A stretch of DNA of 64,000 nt from DASPKM01 sp035628135. GTDB taxonomy: Bacteria > Bacteroidota > Bacteroidia > Chitinophagales > Chitinophagaceae. The stretch spans positions 1 to 64,000 of the forward strand of contig DASPKM010000004.1 in assembly GCA_035628135.1 (NCBI GenBank). Reading direction: 5' to 3'. A program made the position numbers and the translations under genes. Below are positions 34,312-42,124 of the stretch, one piece after another (position 1 is the first letter of the stretch; each line of letters begins with the position of its first letter). Under the pieces are notes generated by a model that was not told the DNA's origin, did not search any database, and saw only the letters and a program-made list of their open reading frames with translations.

Positions 34312-35937
34312 TCAATCCACTTTTGCAAGCGAGCTCGCGCCAGATACCAGTTGGATAAACTCTGTTCTGTAACCATTTTTGTCTGCACCCTTCGCGGAGT
34401 TTGCCAATGATATCACCTGCTGATAGCTGGAGGCCTGTTTGTAATCAGAACCTCTCAGCAGCATGCCGAAAGAAGCTACAGCGGCGGAAAACCTGAAGTT
34501 ATCCGAAGTATTGTCCAATGCAATGTTGTTATCGATCACGGGATGCACCATCAGCTTGCTCACGTCTCCATCAGGTTGTTTGTACCGGAGCTTGATGGTC
34601 ATCATTTCGTTGGAAGGGCCCTGTATGGTTCTGTTGTTCGACTGATATTTCAGGCTGTCGATGGATTTGGTGAACGCGTCTTTTACGCCCACCGGAATTA
34701 CTTCGTACAAAGCAGTTACGGTATGCCCTGATCCGAGTTCGCCTGCATCCTTTTTATCGTCGTTGAAATCTTCTGCGGCCATCATGCGGTTCTCATAACC
34801 TATCAGGCGGTACGCCTGCACTTTGGCGGCATTGAACTCCACCTGGATCTTTACATCCTTTGCAATGGTGAACAAGGTGCTGCCAAATTCGCTGACCAGT
34901 ACTTTTCTTGCTTCGTTGATATTATCGATATAAGAATGATTGCCGTTGCCCTTGTCGGCAAGCTGCTGCATTTTATTGTCCATGTAATTACCGGTTCCAT
35001 AACCGAGCACGCTTAGGTAAATGCCGCTTTTCCTTTTCTCCTCTATCAATCGTACAAGCTCGTCATCGCTACTGATCCCTACGTTAAAATCGCCATCGGT
35101 AGCGAGTATCACGCGGTTGTTGCCATCTTTGATAAAATTCTGCGCGGCAATTTTATAAGCCAGTTGTATGCCCTCGCCTCCTGCGGTAGAACCTCCGGCG
35201 CTAAGCTGGTCGATCGCTTCTTTGATAGCTGCTTTATTGCTGCCGCTGGTCGAAGGCAACACCAGTCCTGCGTTTCCTGCATATACCACTATGGCAACCT
35301 TATCTTTTTCTCTTAAGTGTTCAACCAGCAGGTTCAGCGATGCCTGCACCAGCGGCAGCTTGTTGGGTTCTTCCATAGAGCCGCTTACATCGACCAGGAA
35401 AACGAAATTTGAATTGGGTAAATTTCCAATGGGAATTTCCTTTCCCTGCAAACCTATGTGCACCAGTTTATGTTGGGGGTTCCACGGGCACGCTGCTATT
35501 TCGGTAATTACTGAAAACGGGTGTTCACCAATTGGCTGCGGGTATTCATAATCGAAATAGTTGATCATTTCTTCTATCCGAACCGCGCCGGCAGGCGGCA
35601 GGCTTCCGTCCTGCAAGAACCTGCGGATATTGCTGTACGCGGCTTCATCCACATCGATGGAAAATGTTGAAAGCGGTTCCTGCATCGCAGCAAGGAATTT
35701 GTTTTCGACGATGTGGTCGTAGTCTTCGGTGTTGAACACCACGCTATCACCCCGGGTGATAAGTTGTTCAGTGGGTTTGGAATTTTCGTGTATTTCCATC
35801 TTCATATCCTGCACTGCCTGGTCCGTAACGAGGCCTGGAGGAGGAACGTTTGATGATTTGGCGCGTTGATGGGTATTGTTACACGCAAAGCACGACAATA
35901 ACAGCGCTGCAAGCGCAGCAGGCTTCAAAAAATTCAT
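34312..35937 (-). CDS. VWA-domain lipoprotein (YfbK-like, with DUF3520-type C-terminus)
   Basis: 541 aa. A lipoprotein signal (ALLLSCFACNN) is followed by the N-terminal YfbK region (STFSIDVDEAAYSNIRRFL). A von Willebrand type A domain comes next, with MIDAS motif DVSGS (VFLVDVSGSMEEPN) and a conserved metal-site Thr in STAGGEG. A C-terminal beta-rich domain follows. It should be anchored in the envelope, facing the periplasm or surface, and bind a partner through a divalent metal. Such proteins are common in Bacteroidota; the partner is not known. Confidence 0.9.
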   Translation of the reverse strand: MNFLKPAALAALLLSCFACNNTHQRAKSSNVPPPGLVTDQAVQDMKMEIHENSKPTEQLITRGDSVVFNTEDYDHIVENKFLAAMQEPLSTFSIDVDEAAYSNIRRFLQDGSLPPAGAVRIEEMINYFDYEYPQPIGEHPFSVITEIAACPWNPQHKLVHIGLQGKEIPIGNLPNSNFVFLVDVSGSMEEPNKLPLVQASLNLLVEHLREKDKVAIVVYAGNAGLVLPSTSGSNKAAIKEAIDQLSAGGSTAGGEGIQLAYKIAAQNFIKDGNNRVILATDGDFNVGISSDDELVRLIEEKRKSGIYLSVLGYGTGNYMDNKMQQLADKGNGNHSYIDNINEARKVLVSEFGSTLFTIAKDVKIQVEFNAAKVQAYRLIGYENRMMAAEDFNDDKKDAGELGSGHTVTALYEVIPVGVKDAFTKSIDSLKYQSNNRTIQGPSNEMMTIKLRYKQPDGDVSKLMVHPVIDNNIALDNTSDNFRFSAAVASFGMLLRGSDYKQASSYQQVISLANSAKGADKNGYRTEFIQLVSGASSLAKVD

Positions 35938-36012
35938 GGCTATACTTTTAAATGATTATTGAAAACAGGCTAATCTTTAGATGCGGGAGCAACTATTTTG
36001 CATAAAGCAGGG

Positions 36013-36435
36013 TTATTTTTCTTTTAAACGATTCATGTGAAAAAAAATGCTGTCCTGTGTAATCAGCACTAATTTATCCCGGGTGAGTTGCTGGATGGTC
36101 CATCTATCCCTGGTAGAATCTTTTTCTGAAACGAAGATGGTGTTATTACTTTCCCATTCATAACGGCCACTGTCCGATTGGTTTTCTGAATCACTGATAT
36201 TCGTAACCCATCCATTGGAGTCGAACCGGAAGTAAACGCTGTCCGTGTCAAGATTGAGCGACATGCCTGCCAGGATTACGATCAGGAGCGAACTGTCTGT
36301 TGATTTACTGATGTCTATAGAGTCCATGTACCACGTACCGACCAGTAATTGTTTGTTCGTATTGCCCGGCCCGCAGGAAAATACAAGGCCTGTTATGGCT
36401 GCGGCAACCAGCAGCCCCGTGAAACGCTTTTTCAT
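36013..36435 (-). CDS. Lipocalin-like lipoprotein, unknown function
   Basis: 140 aa from MKKRFTGLLVAAAITGLVFSCG, a lipoprotein signal with lipobox LVFSC; the frame extends 24 codons upstream without support. The mature part begins LLVGTWYMDSI, the G-T-W start of lipocalin-like barrels, with alternating beta strands afterwards (VYFRFDSNGWVTNIS, GRYEWESNNTIFVSE, TRDKLVLITQDSIFF). Probably a small envelope-anchored barrel. Ligand unknown. Confidence 0.78.
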   Translation of the reverse strand: MKKRFTGLLVAAAITGLVFSCGPGNTNKQLLVGTWYMDSIDISKSTDSSLLIVILAGMSLNLDTDSVYFRFDSNGWVTNISDSENQSDSGRYEWESNNTIFVSEKDSTRDRWTIQQLTRDKLVLITQDSIFFHMNRLKEK

Positions 36436-36537
36436 GGCTGAAAATTTTAATGAGTGCAGGATCAGATGTTGATACGTACGTCCATAAAAAAGTAACCCTG
36501 ACCGCACGTTAAAACTTACCAGCCACAGACCACAAAT

Positions 36538-36948
36538 CTATTTTTCGCCCGCCATTTCCATGATCGCCTTCCACTCTTTTTCCGTTACAGGTTGCACCGA
36601 CAGCCTGCCGATGCGCACCAGGGCCATATCCTTCAATCGCTTGTCGGCCTTCACCTGCGTCATGGTAACGGGCTTCTTCAAACGCTTATAAGGCTTCAGG
36701 TCCACTACCACCCATGCTTCTTCATCCGTTGTCGGGTCCTGGTAGTGTTCTTTCGAAACTTTAGCAATGCCCACGATTTCCAATCCTTCATTACTGTGGT
36801 AAAACAATACCTGGTCACCTTTTTTCATCGACTTCAAATGATTGCGCGCCGCATAATTGCGCACGCCGTCCCAGGTGGTCTGGCCATCCTTTTCCAATTG
36901 TTCCCATGAATAAGCGGAAGGTTCGGACTTTACTAACCAGTAAGACAT
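36538..36948 (-). CDS. EVE domain-containing protein
   Basis: 136 aa, the full length of a single EVE (PUA-like) domain. MSYWLVKSEPSAYSWEQL, WDGVRNYAARNHL, GDQVLFYHSN and VVDLKPYKRL are the conserved blocks of the thymocyte nuclear protein 1-type family. The fold binds modified bases or nucleotides in related proteins. Cytoplasmic, single gene. Confidence 0.93.
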   Translation of the reverse strand: MSYWLVKSEPSAYSWEQLEKDGQTTWDGVRNYAARNHLKSMKKGDQVLFYHSNEGLEIVGIAKVSKEHYQDPTTDEEAWVVVDLKPYKRLKKPVTMTQVKADKRLKDMALVRIGRLSVQPVTEKEWKAIMEMAGEK

Positions 36949-36980
36949 ATTCGATGTGTTTTAAGATTTAAATGTACTAA

Positions 36981-38195
36981 TCAATTGCGTCCATTCAGTT
37001 GCATAGCTGACAGGAGCTGGTTTGCTACGAATTCATGCCCTTCACGGTTCAAATGGTTGTCCAAAGGATAAAAATACCGCTGTTTGTTCAACTCCGGGAA
37101 TTTCACAATATGGATGCTCTTCCTGAAGTCATCGGAAAAATTGTTTTTTTTCAGCAACGATTCCACGCTTTCCAGCAAATAATGATCATATGCAGGGTAT
37201 CGATTGGTGTCTATGATGAATATTTTCCACTTCCTGAAATTGCAATTGCTCTTATATAAGATTTCCAGCAGTGCGCTGGCGGATGGCTGCACATAGCTGC
37301 GAGCGTGCGCCGCCGTGTCTGAACGATCAGATAACTGATCACGTAGGTACATCCTGCAAAGCGTGAGCGTATATTTAAAAGGAAAATAGGTCCTCGCCAG
37401 CTGATAGCTTGCATGCGTGCGCTCCTGTGTTTGCCGCGAACCTGCGGGCAGGTATCGACCGCTCTCCAGAAAAGCCTTGTTCTCCTCATAATCGTTATAA
37501 CAGTATTGTATCACGAGGTATTGCAGGTTAGCAGTATCCAGCCTGTTCAACAATAATAGTTGCCGCGCCGTGCCGTAAGAAGTAATGCCTGCGTTCAACA
37601 CACGCAGGCCTGTCTTATGCTCTATCAATTCCGGGAAAGCTTCTTCTTTTTTCACGCCCCACCCCATTGTGTAAGAATCGCCCAGGCAAATAATTGAAGG
37701 CTTGACCAGCGATGCATTGTCATCCCGCAAACCTTGTTTATTAGCATGCACCTGGTTGGAAAATTCAATGTTATCATGATCATACACCGCGTTTTTTTTC
37801 AGCGTGTATGATAGAACACTGTCGTACGACAGTTGCGGGAAATTGATTTCATACGTTAGATAATATTCCGTCAGCAATGCATGCAACCGGCCACTGGTCT
37901 TTTCCGAGTTCCTAAGCACATAATAAAAGAAACCTTCACAGCCCCCCAACAGCAACAAGAATATTATCCAGAACACGCTTGCCCGCAAACTGCGTTTGAA
38001 CACATAACGGAACAAGAGGTACAATACCAGCCACAGCAGCACGCCCATCAATAAAAAATATTGAATGCACGTAAGCAAATTATAATGGAAGATGATAGAA
38101 GTGGGATTATACCTGTCGAGCAGATGTTTCAAGCCGGTAAGCAGCACAAGCGTCAATACAATAACCAGTACTTTTTTAAGGATAGCCATACTCAT
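36981..38195 (-). CDS. Membrane-anchored SGNH/GDSL-type hydrolase
   Basis: 404 aa. Three N-terminal hydrophobic segments (about residues 4-22, 42-65, 73-95) anchor a periplasmic SGNH domain. Its block I is ICLGDSYTMGWGV (Ser nucleophile), and the C-terminal block is DNHLNREGH, giving the Asp-x-x-His pair. Gly and Asn blocks fit NAGITSYGTAR and YCYNDYEEN. Enzymes of this shape deacylate or deacetylate glycans or lipids; the substrate cannot be named. Located between an EVE gene and a divergent fasciclin gene. Confidence 0.85.
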   Translation of the reverse strand: MSMAILKKVLVIVLTLVLLTGLKHLLDRYNPTSIIFHYNLLTCIQYFLLMGVLLWLVLYLLFRYVFKRSLRASVFWIIFLLLLGGCEGFFYYVLRNSEKTSGRLHALLTEYYLTYEINFPQLSYDSVLSYTLKKNAVYDHDNIEFSNQVHANKQGLRDDNASLVKPSIICLGDSYTMGWGVKKEEAFPELIEHKTGLRVLNAGITSYGTARQLLLLNRLDTANLQYLVIQYCYNDYEENKAFLESGRYLPAGSRQTQERTHASYQLARTYFPFKYTLTLCRMYLRDQLSDRSDTAAHARSYVQPSASALLEILYKSNCNFRKWKIFIIDTNRYPAYDHYLLESVESLLKKNNFSDDFRKSIHIVKFPELNKQRYFYPLDNHLNREGHEFVANQLLSAMQLNGRN

Positions 38196-38314
38196 GTTGG
38201 GGTCATCGGCAACAATCAGCCTTCGGCTAAAGTAAAATTTTTTTATTCAATAAATCCGGGCAAAACCATTTGCCGTAACTATTACATCTCAACATCATTT
38301 TAAACAAAACAAAT

Positions 38315-38878
38315 ATGAAGATCGTTAAATCGGCACTGACCATGCTGGCAGTAGTATTGCTGTCCCACTCGGGATTCAGCCAAATGAACAAAGAAAAAAC
38401 GGTAGAAGTGGGAGGAGCCGCCATGTATCCTTCCAAAAACATTGTGCAGAATGCAGTGAACTCAAAAGACCATACCACGCTGGTAACAGCCGTTAAAGCA
38501 GCCGGGCTGGTAGAAACTTTGCAGGGACCTGGACCATTCACCGTGTTTGCGCCCACCAACAAAGCGTTCGATAAATTGCCCGCGGGCACCGTGGAAACAT
38601 TGGTAAAGCCGGAGAACAAGTCAACGCTTACCGGCATTCTTACTTACCATGTAGTAGCGGGCAGACTGGACGCAAAAGAACTGGCCCGCCTCATTAAAGA
38701 AGGCAAAGGCACCGCAGAATTGAAAACAGTGAGCGGCGGAAAATTATGGGTGATGATGAAAGGAAATAAAGTGGTATTGAAAGATGAAAAGGGCGGCATG
38801 TCTACCGTTACCATCAAGGATGTATACCAGAGCAATGGCGTGATACACGTGGTGGACAATGTGGTGATGCCGGGATAG
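38315..38878 (+). CDS. Secreted fasciclin-domain protein
   Basis: 187 aa with a signal peptide (to about GFSQ) and one fasciclin (FAS1) domain covering residues 45-186. Diagnostic blocks: LVTAVKAAGLVETLQGPGPFTVFAPTN, LTGILTYHVVAGR and the C-terminal IHVVDNVVMP. FAS1 domains mediate adhesion or protein binding; this is an exported monodomain form. It ends one base before the stop codon of the convergent Fe-S protein gene. Confidence 0.93.
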   Translation: MKIVKSALTMLAVVLLSHSGFSQMNKEKTVEVGGAAMYPSKNIVQNAVNSKDHTTLVTAVKAAGLVETLQGPGPFTVFAPTNKAFDKLPAGTVETLVKPENKSTLTGILTYHVVAGRLDAKELARLIKEGKGTAELKTVSGGKLWVMMKGNKVVLKDEKGGMSTVTIKDVYQSNGVIHVVDNVVMPG

Positions 38879-38879
38879 T

Positions 38880-39599
38880 TTACCATCCACTCGCCAATAC
38901 ATCCGCAATATGCAGGGTTTGCATGCCCAGTTTTTTATGATTGATATAGCCCTGGATGTGCATGAGGCAGGAAAGGTCGGTAGAGATGATGTATTCGGCC
39001 TTTGTTTGTGAGGCGTTGATGACTTTTTGATCGGCCATTCCGATGGAAATGGGCTCGAACTTCACGGCAAAGGTGCCGCCGAATCCGCAGCAGGTTTCCA
39101 CATCGTTCATCTCTACCAGTTCGAGTCCTTTTACATTTGCAAGCAAGCGGCGCGGTTCAGTTTTAATGCGGCATTCCCGCAGTCCCGCGCACGAATCGTG
39201 ATAGGTTGCCTTTGCATTCAATGAAGCTCCGAGGTTGTCTGTGTGCAGCACATTCACCAGGAATTCAGAGAACTCAAAGGTTCTTGCTTGTAATGCCTTT
39301 ACGGCTTTATGAACAGATGAATCTTCGAACAGGATGGGAATATAATTCCGTACAAAACCCACGCACGAAGCGCTCGGGGCCACAATGTAGTCGGTGCCTG
39401 AAAAATCTTTTATGAACTTGGAGCAAACGTCCCTGGCGTGGGTCCTGAAACCTGCGTTGAATGCGGGCTGGCCGCAGCACGTCTGTTCTTCGTTGTAGGT
39501 AACCGTGCAGCCTGCTTTTTCCAACACTTTGATCATGTTGAAGGCTGTTTGCGGATATAGCTGGTCGACGAAGCAGGGTATGAAAAGCTGAACGTTCAT
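38880..39599 (-). CDS. Lactate-utilisation-type (Fe-S)-binding oxidoreductase (LutA/YkgE-like)
   Basis: 239 aa with two CCG (cysteine-rich) domains: TCCGQPAFNAG and CVGFV in the first, DSCAGLRECRI and ETCCGFGGTFAVKF in the second. This is the pattern of LutA and the GlpC/HdrB family, which bind an unusual Fe-S cluster. It probably belongs to an L-lactate oxidation pathway, but the partner genes lutB and lutC are not adjacent. A heptamer repeat array begins one base upstream of the start codon and would form the 5' leader. Confidence 0.9.
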   Translation of the reverse strand: MNVQLFIPCFVDQLYPQTAFNMIKVLEKAGCTVTYNEEQTCCGQPAFNAGFRTHARDVCSKFIKDFSGTDYIVAPSASCVGFVRNYIPILFEDSSVHKAVKALQARTFEFSEFLVNVLHTDNLGASLNAKATYHDSCAGLRECRIKTEPRRLLANVKGLELVEMNDVETCCGFGGTFAVKFEPISIGMADQKVINASQTKAEYIISTDLSCLMHIQGYINHKKLGMQTLHIADVLASGW

Positions 39600-39600
39600 C

Positions 39601-39662
39601 GTGAATTGTGAGTGGTGAATTGCGAGTTGTGAGTTGTGAGCGGGCGGTATTCACTACTCACC
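39601..39662. repeat. Heptamer repeat array, GTGAATT/GTGAGTT family
   Basis: Six tandem 7-nt units at 39601-39642 (GTGAATT, GTGAGTG, GTGAATT, GCGAGTT, GTGAGTT, GTGAGCG) and a short inverted counterpart TTCACTACTCACCC at 39649-39662. It fills the whole gap between ribH stop and the start of the Fe-S gene. Confidence 0.75.
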
Positions 39663-39664
39663 CT

Positions 39665-40171
39665 TCATTGTTTTCTTTTAAGCGATCCGGCGATACCGGT
39701 CATCTTGAGCGCTGTAATAGCGGCCTCCTCTCCTTTATGTCCATGCTTGCCTCCTATGCGTTCCCGGGCCTGCCCCTCATTGTCTACCGTAAGCACACCG
39801 AATATCACCGGTACCGGTAGCGTTACATTCAACTGCAGCACCCCATCGGTAACGGCCCTGCATACGTAATCGAAATGCGGGGTATCGCCGCGCACCACGC
39901 AGCCCAGGGCGATGAAGGCACAGGGCTTGTCGTCTGAATATTTTTTAGCGTCCCAATACGCTTTTATCGTAAATGGTATTTCGAACGAACCGGGTACCGC
40001 AACGGTCCAGATCTTTTGCACGCCCAGCTCTTCCAGCTTCCTGCGGCAGCCGTTTTCCAACTCATCCACGATACCGGCATTCCATTCTGTTTTTACTATA
40101 ACAATACAGGCATCCTTTGAAAGAATGCCTGTATTTACTTCTAATAATTTGCTGTTGCTTACATCGGCCAT
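39665..40171 (-). CDS. ribH: 6,7-dimethyl-8-ribityllumazine synthase
   Basis: 168 aa. It condenses 3,4-dihydroxy-2-butanone 4-phosphate with the ribitylamino-uracil in riboflavin synthesis. Conserved blocks are TEWNAGIVDELENGC, VPGSFEIPFTIKAY, IALGCVVRGDTPHFDYVC (with catalytic His) and PVIFGVLTVDNEGQARER. Length and blocks fit the icosahedral lumazine synthases. Cytoplasmic; other rib genes are not in the window. Lies 11 nt downstream of the TPR membrane protein gene, same strand. Confidence 0.97.
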   Translation of the reverse strand: MADVSNSKLLEVNTGILSKDACIVIVKTEWNAGIVDELENGCRRKLEELGVQKIWTVAVPGSFEIPFTIKAYWDAKKYSDDKPCAFIALGCVVRGDTPHFDYVCRAVTDGVLQLNVTLPVPVIFGVLTVDNEGQARERIGGKHGHKGEEAAITALKMTGIAGSLKRKQ

Positions 40172-40182
40172 AGTCAGTTCAA

Positions 40183-40890
40183 TTATTCTGCCACCGCACC
40201 GAGGCGTGCAAGGTATTTGTCAATCTGGTATGCGCGGTCGCTGCCGGGATGTTTTTGTTTTATCTGCTTGTAAGCGTCGATGGCCTCTTTGTTTTTTCCC
40301 ATCGATTCGTACAGGTAGCCTGCGCGGAACAGGTACTCGCCCGCATTAGCGTGGTCTTCTTCAAAGGTGGCCGCGGCTTGCTTGTACAGGTCGGCCGCTT
40401 TTTCCTTGTTGGCGTTATTATTGGTAGACGCGCCCATTTCTGCATAGGTATCGGCCATTAAGGCAATAGCCCTTGCCTTTACCTGTGGCACATCTGTGTC
40501 GAAGTCCTCCAGGTGCTTGAGCGCATTCTTGAAATCGCCTTTGCGCAGGTAAATGCTTCCTGCCATCAGCCTGGCGCGGTTAGCGGCATCGGACCCGCTG
40601 TAACGGCTGATTACGCGCAGCAATCCTAAGCTGGCGCCGTCGCCATTCAATGCCTTGTCAAGCGAATCGAGGCGGAAGTATTCCTCGGCCTTGAATACCG
40701 CTTCTTCTGCTTTTCGGTTATTCGGTATCGTTACCTGCGAACGGTAAATGAAATATCCTCCAACCGCCAATACAACCAGGAGCAGGCCGATGGAAAGGGG
40801 CTTGCTATATTTTGACCAGAATTGGTCGGGCCTTCTTTGTGGTGCACGTTGTTCCTGCGCTGCGGGGGCTTTTTGTTTTGTTTCTGCCAT
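40183..40890 (-). CDS. Single-span TPR protein (YfgM-like)
   Basis: 235 aa from MAETKQKAPAAQ (four codons inside the open frame, directly after a repeat array). Cytoplasmic Gln/Pro-rich N-terminus, one membrane helix at about 33-53 (PLSIGLLLVVLAVGGYFIY), then periplasmic TPR repeats (VISRYSGSDAANRARLMAG, EYLFRAGYLYESMGKNKEA). This matches the architecture of YfgM, a periplasmic chaperone partner of the Sec translocon, although the identification is by layout only. Probably co-transcribed with ribH. Confidence 0.85.
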   Translation of the reverse strand: MAETKQKAPAAQEQRAPQRRPDQFWSKYSKPLSIGLLLVVLAVGGYFIYRSQVTIPNNRKAEEAVFKAEEYFRLDSLDKALNGDGASLGLLRVISRYSGSDAANRARLMAGSIYLRKGDFKNALKHLEDFDTDVPQVKARAIALMADTYAEMGASTNNNANKEKAADLYKQAAATFEEDHANAGEYLFRAGYLYESMGKNKEAIDAYKQIKQKHPGSDRAYQIDKYLARLGAVAE

Positions 40891-40899
40891 GATTATTTT

Positions 40900-40941
40900 C
40901 AAATTTCAAATCACAAAAATCAAATCTCAATCTACAATGAA
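40900..40941. repeat. Heptamer repeat array, CAAATTT family, containing the pdhA stop codon
   Basis: Six 7-nt units from 40900 (CAAATTT, CAAATCA, CAAAAAT, CAAATCT, CAATCTA, CAATGAA). The pdhA stop TGA (complement of 40927-40929) lies inside the array, and the start of the next gene follows 10 nt later. No inverted arm. Confidence 0.7.
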
Positions 40942-41922
40942 CGGGTAGTTCTGATCTACATAAACATCTTTCAGCACTTCGTCGTCATTCGGCCAGGGCG
41001 ATTCTTCGGCAAATTTTACAGATTCATCTACGTGGCCGTTTATTTCCTGGTTAATGGCGTTGATCTGCTCTTCGGTTGCCATCTTTTTTTCTCTGATGGT
41101 GCGCAAGACCAGCTCTATGGGGTCGCGCTGCTTGTATTCTTCTACTTCTTCCTTGGTCCTGTATTTCTGCGGGTCCGAAATGGAATGCCCTTTATAGCGA
41201 TAGGTCTTCAGTTCCAGCAATGTTGGACCGTCGCCTTCGCGTGCCCGCTTTACGGCGCGGGAAACTGCATCGTGAACGGTTTCGGCCGTCATGCCGTCAA
41301 CCGAGTCGGCCGGCATTTCATATGCATCGGCCAGTTTGTAAATGTCCACCACGTTGGAGGTGCGGGTAACCGAAGTACCCATCGCATAGTTGTTGTTCTC
41401 GCAAATGAATACCACCGGCAGCTTCCATACCATGGCCATATTGAACACTTCGTGCAACATGCCTTGCCTGGCCGCGCCATCTCCAAAAAAAGTGAGGCAA
41501 ACATTATCGGTGCCTTTGTATTTCTCGGCGAACGCAATGCCGGCTCCTGTGCCTATCTGTGCGCCTACGATGCCGTGGCCGCCATAGAAGTACACGTCCT
41601 TGCCAAAAAAGTGCATGCTTCCACCCTTGCCCTTGGCGCATCCTGTAGCCTTCCCATACAACTCGGCCATACAGGCATTGGCGCTGATACCTTTGGCAAG
41701 GGCCAGTCCATGGTCCCTATAGGCCGTAATGAAAGGGTCCTCCTGCCGGGTGGCCGTCATACAGCCCGCGGCGATGGCTTCCTGCCCTACATAGGCGTGG
41801 AAGAAGCCCCGGATCTTGCCTTCCATCTTGTACTTTTCTTCTGCTTTTAATTCAAACTGCCTGATCAGGTACATCAATTTGTACCAGTATAAGTAAGTAT
41901 CTGCCGAAAATTGAGTGGCCAA
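40927..41922 (-). CDS. pdhA: Pyruvate dehydrogenase E1 component, alpha subunit (TTG start)
   Basis: 331 aa if started at the TTG of 41920-41922, giving (M)ATQFSADTYLYWYKLM, the usual Bacteroidota N-terminus. An ATG lies 24 codons upstream, but a perfect -7 box (41942-41949) sits between, so the longer form would begin before the promoter. Thiamine diphosphate motif GDGAARQG to ENNNYAMG is intact, along with the phosphate-region YRYKGHSISDP. It decarboxylates pyruvate as part of the acetyl-CoA-forming complex. No beta subunit or E2 gene is adjacent. The stop codon is embedded in a heptamer array. Confidence 0.93.
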   Translation of the reverse strand: MATQFSADTYLYWYKLMYLIRQFELKAEEKYKMEGKIRGFFHAYVGQEAIAAGCMTATRQEDPFITAYRDHGLALAKGISANACMAELYGKATGCAKGKGGSMHFFGKDVYFYGGHGIVGAQIGTGAGIAFAEKYKGTDNVCLTFFGDGAARQGMLHEVFNMAMVWKLPVVFICENNNYAMGTSVTRTSNVVDIYKLADAYEMPADSVDGMTAETVHDAVSRAVKRAREGDGPTLLELKTYRYKGHSISDPQKYRTKEEVEEYKQRDPIELVLRTIREKKMATEEQINAINQEINGHVDESVKFAEESPWPNDDEVLKDVYVDQNYPFIVD

Positions 41923-41941
41923 GGGCTGAAAATTTGAGGTG

Positions 41942-41949
41942 CAAAAATA
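41942..41949 (-). promoter_or_regulatory. -7 box of pdhA that decides the start codon
   Basis: TATTTTTG, a perfect TAnnTTTG on the minus strand, 19 nt upstream of the TTG at 41922 and downstream of the alternative ATG at 41994. Confidence 0.6.
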
Positions 41950-42114
41950 GGGGAAAAGCTCCAACATTCCGCTTTCGCTGATGCGGTTTGCCACCTCTTG
42001 CCGCGATTGGCTGTCAAAATGGCGATTCGTCTTAGATTCGCCTTAGATTCGTCTAAGGTTCGTCTGGGCCCCGCCCCTGGTTTTTAGTGGGATTGACAGA
42101 GTGTCAACCCTTAT

Positions 42115-42120
42115 CTTGCA
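42115..42120 (+). promoter_or_regulatory. Near-consensus -7 box just before recF
   Basis: A TATCTTGC core (one T short of TAnnTTTG) ends a few bases before the ATG at 42125, with CACCCC between them. This arrangement is frequent in Bacteroidota. Confidence 0.35.
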
Positions 42121-42124
42121 CCCC

